Program-made: the position numbers and the translations under genes
Shown: positions 5,404 to 9,682 of the stretch, piece by piece
Layout: every line of letters starts with the position of its first letter
Position numbering within the stretch: position 1 is the stretch's first letter
Notes under the pieces: model-generated
Database searches by the model: none
What the model was told of the DNA's origin: nothing
Seen by the model: the letters and a program-made list of their open reading frames with translations, nothing else
NCBI GenBank assembly: GCA_002710905.1
Contig: PAJB01000019.1
Coordinates: 32,596 to 42,277, forward strand
Source of the DNA: Chloroflexota bacterium
GTDB taxonomy: Bacteria; Chloroflexota; Dehalococcoidia; UBA2979
Direction of reading: 5' to 3'
Length of the DNA stretch: 9,682 bases

Positions 5404-6237
5404 ATGGTTGCAAGAATTGATGGTGAAATTCGTGGCTTTGCAAATACAGCATTAGGAAATATCGAATATAGAGAACGAGGGAGTGGGCCTCCTTTAGTCA
5501 TGCTGCATCAAACGCCAACTTCATCAATACGTTATTCTCCTTGGATGCCTCTATTAGCTGATGATTTTCGATGTATTGCAATGACAACTATTGGCTATGG
5601 TGAATCAGATAGACCTGAGCAACCTTTTGATAACATAGGTCAATTTGCAGATTCAGTGATTGCTTTTTTTGACGCACTAGAACTTGAGAAACCAAATTTA
5701 TATGGTGGCTGGACTGGATCGCAATTAGCAATGGCTGTAGCTGCCAAGCATCCAGATAGAGTAAATAAATTAATACTCGAAGAACCTTTTAATTGGGGAA
5801 CTCCTAAAAGACGAGAAGTGCATTTGAGATTACATCACTATTGGGAACCAAAATCCGACGGCAGTCATTTAGTAGAATTATGGAAAAAATATGGCGGTGA
5901 TAAACCTGGCAAAGATTTAAAACAGTTTTCGAGATTATTTTTAGATTATTTAAAAGTTAACGATAATGATGGTGCAGAAGAGGTGTATGAAGATATGGGC
6001 TGGGAAGGTGCTGGCCCTAACGCAATGACCTTATATGATACTTGGGAAGACGTTATTAATATTCAATCAGAGACTTTGGTTATTCATGGCACGACAAGTG
6101 AACTTGGTCGTTCACATGAAAAATTTCTTGAGTTAATCCCAAATGCTACTGGTGTTAAATTACCTTCAGATGGCAATTTTGATATTGTAATGGCACCTGA
6201 TTTATGGGCAAAAGAAGTATTAGCTTTTCTAAAATAG
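5404..6237 (+). CDS. Alpha/beta-hydrolase-fold protein lacking the usual catalytic triad
   Basis: The 277 residues follow the alpha/beta-hydrolase plan. An N-terminal strand pair leads to LVMLHQTPTS (31-40, the oxyanion-loop HGxP position, here HQTP). IAMTTIGYGESDRP (58-71) is the usual G-x-G-x-S-D-x-P turn. NLYGGWTGSQLAMAVAAKHPDRV (98-120) is the nucleophile elbow, followed by the lid (about 130-215), TLVIHGTTSELG (224-235), and LPSDGNFDIVMAPDLW near the C-terminus. At the elbow the G-x-Nuc-x-G motif reads G101-G-W-T-G105, so Trp103 stands where Ser, Asp or Cys is needed. The Asp after the VIHG strand is not present in its usual place, and the usual GHF histidine is Asn258. The fold is intact, so this may be a binding or non-hydrolytic protein rather than a decayed gene. 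The start is strong (AAGGAGAT, 5-base spacing). It is divergent from the VOC/oxidase pair. Confidence 0.88.
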   Translation: MVARIDGEIRGFANTALGNIEYRERGSGPPLVMLHQTPTSSIRYSPWMPLLADDFRCIAMTTIGYGESDRPEQPFDNIGQFADSVIAFFDALELEKPNLYGGWTGSQLAMAVAAKHPDRVNKLILEEPFNWGTPKRREVHLRLHHYWEPKSDGSHLVELWKKYGGDKPGKDLKQFSRLFLDYLKVNDNDGAEEVYEDMGWEGAGPNAMTLYDTWEDVINIQSETLVIHGTTSELGRSHEKFLELIPNATGVKLPSDGNFDIVMAPDLWAKEVLAFLK

Positions 6238-6243
6238 AATAAT

Positions 6244-6618
6244 TTAAACTTCTTCTGGTAAACAAAAAGTAATAACTGGGCCGTATTTTTTTGATTCTTG
6301 CATAATTGAGATAAGAGTAAGTGATTTATTGTCTATCTTATAGGTAAAAGTACCCCAGCTTGCTTTACCACCTTCCATTCCTACTATTGCACTATATGCT
6401 AGGTTATATAATCTATTATCTAGCTCATCAAAATCATTTGTTGCTATAAACTTTTGGAATAAATCGTTAGTTACAAATGGGCGAAGATCAACCTCCTTGT
6501 CATATAAGAGGTCTCCAGCAACAGAGTTATGTAGATCAATATATAGTTCATTAGCTAATGCATCATCAAAAGAATAACTATAGATCCCTGAAGTGTTATT
6601 TGACTCAGTGATATCTAT
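6244..6618 (-). CDS. Unrecognised 124-residue protein, apparent non-ATG start
   Basis: The minus strand is open from 6642 down to the TAA at 6244-6246 and encodes a protein-like, acidic sequence. The visible segments include FDDALANELYIDLHNSV, LRPFVTNDLFQKFIATND, LYNLAYSAIVGMEGG, and a C-terminal strand-like region ending YGPVITFCLPEEV. A stop-free run of about 130 codons is very unlikely by chance in DNA this AT-rich. There is no ATG, GTG or TTG before residue 81. The best-placed start is ATA at 6616-6618: AGGAGA lies 6 bases upstream, and the codon overlaps the crotonase TAG stop in the same way as an ATGA junction. ATC at 6610-6612 is an alternative. It could also be a gene that lost its true start, or be made by frameshifting from the crotonase. 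No signal peptide is seen. I do not recognise the family. It is coupled to the crotonase gene and ends 6 bases from the convergent hydrolase-fold gene. Confidence 0.7.
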   Translation of the reverse strand: MDITESNNTSGIYSYSFDDALANELYIDLHNSVAGDLLYDKEVDLRPFVTNDLFQKFIATNDFDELDNRLYNLAYSAIVGMEGGKASWGTFTYKIDNKSLTLISIMQESKKYGPVITFCLPEEV

Positions 6619-7454
6619 GAGAAATCTCCTGCATTGAACGCATCAAAGGCCTGCTGCATGCCCTTTTCTCTCATAAAGGAGGTCATCTTTGTAACAGGGT
6701 TGGAGAAATGCAACATCGCATCAAATTCTGCACCAGCTCTAATTGCATGCCTAAATCCTTGAGCATCCATAGTACGATTGTTAGCAAGTTTTTTTATTTT
6801 CAATATTTTGCTTGGTACTTTTGCAATTTCTTGAGCCATTTCTTTTACAGTGTCCTCTAATTTGTCTGCGGGGACTGATCTGTTTGCATAGCCCCATTCT
6901 GCGGCAGTTGTTCCAGAAATTTTGCTACCAACAGTAAATGACAGTTCTTTTGCTCGTTTTGGCCCTATTAACCAGCTCCACATTGGACTTATATATCCTC
7001 CTCCAACAGGAATGGATGGAAATCCAATTTTAGCATCATCTGCAACAATAGTTAGATCACACATGACTGCCATTTGAGTGGCTATTCCAAGACAATAACC
7101 ATGTATTTGGGCAATAATTGGTTTAGGAAAATCAAAAATACGTAAATATCTATCTATAGAATCAGTTAATTTTTGATGATCATCAAGCACATCTTCATTT
7201 TCCCATCCTTCTTCCTTTGGTTGCTGAAAATCATTACCAGCAGAAAAAGATCGACCATTGCCACGCAAGATGATTACTCTTGATTCTTCGTCATCTTTGG
7301 CTGCAATCAACGCTTCATCCAATTCACTTAAGGACTGTCTGCTAAATGAATTTAATACTTCTGGACGATTTAATGTAATGTATCCAATACGTCCTTCAGG
7401 CTCATAAATAACTACATCAGTTTCTTGTTCTGGCACTGGATAAGAATCTTTCAT
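6615..7454 (-). CDS. Enoyl-CoA hydratase/isomerase (crotonase) family protein
   Basis: The 279-residue soluble protein has the crotonase fold. The N-terminal strand IGYITLNRPEVLNSF (23-37) is the usual LNRP/NA region. FSAGNDF (70-76) supplies the first oxyanion-hole amide, and IAQIHGYCLGIATQMAVMCDL (114-134) the second; the C-terminal helices run to 275. Of the two catalytic glutamates of enoyl-CoA hydratase, the first (PE in the FGxPE motif) is Ser147 here, while the second appears kept as Glu170 in RAKELSF. It probably binds a CoA thioester but may carry out an isomerisation, hydrolysis or other crotonase reaction rather than standard hydration. GAGGAG about 7 bases before ATG 7454 supports the start. 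Its own promoter seems to lie in the gap upstream. Its TAG stop overlaps the apparent start of the next small gene, so the two are probably co-translated. Confidence 0.9.
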   Translation of the reverse strand: MKDSYPVPEQETDVVIYEPEGRIGYITLNRPEVLNSFSRQSLSELDEALIAAKDDEESRVIILRGNGRSFSAGNDFQQPKEEGWENEDVLDDHQKLTDSIDRYLRIFDFPKPIIAQIHGYCLGIATQMAVMCDLTIVADDAKIGFPSIPVGGGYISPMWSWLIGPKRAKELSFTVGSKISGTTAAEWGYANRSVPADKLEDTVKEMAQEIAKVPSKILKIKKLANNRTMDAQGFRHAIRAGAEFDAMLHFSNPVTKMTSFMREKGMQQAFDAFNAGDFS

Positions 7455-7495
7455 AATATACTCCTCGTCAACACATGTGATATTTACGATAAAAT

Positions 7496-7525
7496 ATTAT
7501 AAAAAAAATAACAAGAAAATTTAAA
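7496..7525 (-). promoter_or_regulatory. Possible promoter of the crotonase gene
   Basis: A perfect TATAAT lies on the minus strand (complement of 7496-7501), about 35 bases before the expected mRNA start codon region at 7454. Upstream, TTTAAA (complement of 7520-7525) at 18 bases is a weak -35. An A-run (7501-7508) between them gives a T-rich spacer on the coding strand. The site sits between the ABC1-family gene stop and the crotonase start, suggesting independent expression although both genes read left. Confidence 0.4.
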
Positions 7526-7528
7526 TAA

Positions 7529-8863
7529 TTATGCACTTTCTTCTAGGTATGGTAATATTTTTTCAAGTAAATCGGTTTTTGAGTTCAATAATTTACCCAT
7601 TCCTGAAAGCAACCCCATGGTTCTTGCAACTAGTAGAAGATCACCAGGCACCTTGATGAGTGGATTACTACTAAGTACGCGACTTAATCTAACATTAATA
7701 TCTGCAAGCATTTTTTGATCCGCATATGCTTGCCCTGATTTTATAACTTCACCTAAAAAAGCATCACCCAATGCTTCATATGTTTCCGGGTCTTTATTTT
7801 TTGTTTCAAAGCCCATAGTCTCCATAGTGCTTGAAATTAATTCTGGCTGCTCATTTACAATCGCAGATGTTAAGACTATGATTTGCTGACGAAATTCATT
7901 TTTTAGAAATTTTGATAAACCAAAGTCGACTAGTCCAATTTTAACTCCCTCATTATTATTTGGCGGTATTACAAATAAATTACCTGGATGAGGATCGGCG
8001 TGAAAGGCTCCTAGTTTTAAAATCATAATATTATATAAATCTATTAATTGATCAGCAATAATTACAGAGTCAATACCTAATTCATTAAGCTCATTGATGT
8101 TTGTGATCTTAATACCCTGAAGATACGACATTGTCAGTACTTTTTTTGTAGATAGCTGCCAATAAATACTAGGTATTTCAACGTATTTAATGCCTTCTTT
8201 ATTCAAAAGCTCTTGAATTTTTTCTGCTGCTTGTCCCTCATGAAAATAATCAATTTCATCGGGAGCATTTTCTTTAAGATCTGCAACTATTGGTCTAAAA
8301 TCAACAATTGTTTCTACTTTCGACCATAATCTAGCAAGAAAATCAATAATTTCAATATCCCAATATACAATTTTATCAATGCCTGGATACTGCACTTTTA
8401 CTGCAATTAATTCGTCATCTAGAGTTTTTGCTTTATATACTTGGGCTAGGGATGCTGATGCAACCGGAATTGTATCAAACTCTTTAAAAATTGTTTGTAT
8501 TTCACCATTCAATTCTTCTTCAATTAACGGTTTCATTGTATGCCAAGATCTTGGAGGTACTTTATCTTGAAGTAATGACAGGGCAAAAACATATTCTTCT
8601 CTCATAATATCTGCACGAGAGCCAAAAAATTGTGCTGCTTTTAAAATTAATCCTTGTTGCCTGACAGCTAATTTGACTAATTGTTGAGCTGTTTTGCTAT
8701 GAAATTTTTTTGTCAATTGTTCATTTTTAGGAAATAGACGTCTTTTAAGCCTGAGCATTCTCCAATTAATCCAAATTCGAATTGCAACAAATGCAACAGG
8801 AGCCCACCTTAAAAAGCGTTTTAAAAAATAAAACAGTGAAATAAAATATTTTAATTTTTTCAT
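7529..8863 (-). CDS. ABC1/UbiB-family atypical kinase-like protein
   Basis: The 444 residues from ATG 8861-8863 match the ABC1/ADCK/UbiB family of atypical kinases/ATPases linked to ubiquinone and isoprenoid lipid metabolism. In order, they show a basic, hydrophobic N-terminal segment (about 3-35, probable membrane contact), the KxGQ region reading LILKAAQFFGSRADIM (72-87), LLQDKVPP (97-104), the Ala-rich loop ASASLAQVY (135-143), Lys156 in AVKVQYPG, the Asp/Glu motif DEIDYFHEG (202-210), HADPHPGNL (288-296) and the DFG motif at 313-315. ATP and metal residues look intact, so it is probably an active ATPase or kinase. The glycine of KxGQ is Ala (KAAQ). It may be a second UbiB-like protein, not the ubiquinone one, as no ubi genes are nearby. 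A GTG at 8882-8884 would add 7 residues; neither start has a good ribosome site. It is divergent from the P450 gene. Confidence 0.9.
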   Translation of the reverse strand: MKKLKYFISLFYFLKRFLRWAPVAFVAIRIWINWRMLRLKRRLFPKNEQLTKKFHSKTAQQLVKLAVRQQGLILKAAQFFGSRADIMREEYVFALSLLQDKVPPRSWHTMKPLIEEELNGEIQTIFKEFDTIPVASASLAQVYKAKTLDDELIAVKVQYPGIDKIVYWDIEIIDFLARLWSKVETIVDFRPIVADLKENAPDEIDYFHEGQAAEKIQELLNKEGIKYVEIPSIYWQLSTKKVLTMSYLQGIKITNINELNELGIDSVIIADQLIDLYNIMILKLGAFHADPHPGNLFVIPPNNNEGVKIGLVDFGLSKFLKNEFRQQIIVLTSAIVNEQPELISSTMETMGFETKNKDPETYEALGDAFLGEVIKSGQAYADQKMLADINVRLSRVLSSNPLIKVPGDLLLVARTMGLLSGMGKLLNSKTDLLEKILPYLEESA

Positions 8864-8939
8864 TTTACATGTTTTTAATATCACATTATTTATTTAGAGT
8901 ATAACTAATCTAGAAAAATTATTGATTTTTGGAGAAATG
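8864..8939. promoter_or_regulatory. Divergent region between ABC1-family and P450 genes
   Basis: The gap is 76 bases and very AT-rich. TATAAC at 8900-8905 is a fair rightward -10, about 35 bases before the P450 start; no good -35 goes with it. GGAG at 8931-8934 is the P450 ribosome site, 5 bases before ATG 8940 but only 2 before ATG 8937, which favours the second ATG. I see no clear operator palindrome. Confidence 0.35.
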
Positions 8940-9682
8940 ATGTCGCTTGATCAAGCAATAGTTTTTAATCCTTTTTTGCCTTCATATAAGCAAAATCCAT
9001 ATGATCAATTTGCAAAAATTAGAGATGTCCAGAATATTCAATACAGCGAAGCTTTACAGGCATGGATTGTATTTGGCTATCAACAATCTAAAGAAATTTT
9101 ATTAAATAATGAAATTTTTTCATCAAGCGTTTTATCTGCGTCTGGTCAAATTGCAAATTTAGTTAAATCACAACAACTCAATTCACCAATAGGATTTACT
9201 GAAACAGTGATTAACTCGGATGAGCCAACTCATACTAGGCTGCGTTCATTAGTGCATCGAGCTTTTTTACCAAAAAAAATTGCTGAATTGGAAGTCTATG
9301 TAAACTCGATTGTTGATGAGATCATTGAAGAATCTAAAAAAAGCGGCTCCATTGAGATTATGACAGATTTTGCGCAGCCGGTTCCAATAAAAGTTATATC
9401 AAAAATGTTAGGTATACCACCATCAGATTATAAAGTCTTTAAGGGTTGGTCAGATAGCATCATTCAAGCAGCAACAAATATTCTACCAAACCAGCAAATC
9501 ATTGATCAGGGGAATATTGCTGTTACTGAGTTAATTAGCTATTTAAATGATCAAATTAATATTAGGAAAAATAAAATAGAGGCAGAAGATATCCTGAGTG
9601 AACTCATTCAAGCTGAAGAAGGTGGTGATATTTTGTCAGATAAGGAGCTAATTGCTTTTGTTATTTTATTATTAGTAGCAGG
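8940..9682 (+). CDS. Cytochrome P450, 5' part (3' end outside window)
   Basis: The frame is open to the window edge and gives 247 complete codons of a bacterial class I-type P450. It starts without a membrane anchor, as soluble bacterial P450s do, with NPFLPSYKQNPYDQFAKIRD near the N-terminus. INSDEPTHTRLRSLVHRAFLP (91-111) is the C-helix heme-propionate motif, with His98 and Arg102 in the usual places; LGIPPSDYKVFKGWSD (157-172) is the usual helix F region. The frame then leads into the I-helix at AFVILLLVAG, where the window ends just before the expected acidic-Thr oxygen-activation pair. The heme-binding cysteine lies outside the window. It should hydroxylate or otherwise oxidise an organic substrate with electrons from a ferredoxin partner, not seen here. 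Start: ATG 8940 is chosen over ATG 8937 from the GGAG spacing. It is divergent from the ABC1-family gene. Confidence 0.92.
   Translation, partial: MSLDQAIVFNPFLPSYKQNPYDQFAKIRDVQNIQYSEALQAWIVFGYQQSKEILLNNEIFSSSVLSASGQIANLVKSQQLNSPIGFTETVINSDEPTHTRLRSLVHRAFLPKKIAELEVYVNSIVDEIIEESKKSGSIEIMTDFAQPVPIKVISKMLGIPPSDYKVFKGWSDSIIQAATNILPNQQIIDQGNIAVTELISYLNDQINIRKNKIEAEDILSELIQAEEGGDILSDKELIAFVILLLVA

Noticed and set aside
8379..8570. Rightward frame inside the ABC1-family gene
   Set aside because: It is antisense to a conserved kinase-like region, with no ribosome site.

Overview
The window is AT-rich DNA, roughly one-third G+C by eye. The organism is most likely a Gram-negative proteobacterium, probably a low-GC, marine-type gammaproteobacterium. 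The evidence is a YaaA protein very close to the Escherichia coli form, a tRNA-Gly with an encoded CCA end and U73, tight gene packing, and a mix of P450, crotonase, VOC and ABC1/UbiB genes. The lineage is an inference, because the window holds no rRNA or phylogenetic marker. No mobile element, CRISPR array or prophage gene is visible.

Layout, left to right. (1) Positions 1-408 hold the 3' part of an alanine-rich membrane protein gene, closed by a strong intrinsic terminator. (2) tRNA-Gly(UCC) follows at 525-598, then a small ABM-type monooxygenase gene at 639-929. (3) A leftward pair encodes a NicO-type nickel/cobalt transporter with a histidine-rich loop and YaaA, which manages iron under peroxide stress. 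(4) A rightward cytidylate-kinase-like gene converges on the next block with 3 bases between the stops, and an inverted repeat spans both gene ends. (5) Positions 3371-5331 hold a leftward, translationally coupled pair: a tandem VOC-domain protein followed by an FMN-dependent alpha-hydroxy-acid oxidase. (6) Divergent from it, at 5404-6237, is an alpha/beta-hydrolase-fold protein that appears to lack its catalytic triad. (7) Leftward again come a crotonase-family protein (6615-7454) and, overlapping its stop codon, an unrecognised 124-residue gene (6244-6618) with no ATG, GTG or TTG start. (8) A leftward ABC1/UbiB-family kinase-like gene (7529-8863) and a divergent cytochrome P450 gene (8940 to the window end, cut before the I-helix) close the window.

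How the genes may work together. The stretch 3371-7454 looks like a small-molecule metabolism cluster: an alpha-hydroxy-acid oxidase, a metal-dependent VOC protein, an acyl-CoA-type enzyme and a possible non-catalytic hydrolase-fold protein, with a P450 nearby. The only hard evidence of joint action is the ATGA coupling of the VOC and oxidase genes and the overlap of the crotonase gene with the small gene. The substrate cannot be read from the sequence. Several proteins depart from family consensus at catalytic positions: the hydrolase triad, a crotonase glutamate, the UbiB KxGQ glycine, the last VOC ligand, and the kinase P-loop. These departures and the hidden gene are the most interesting content. 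I saw no regulator gene and no recognisable riboswitch.
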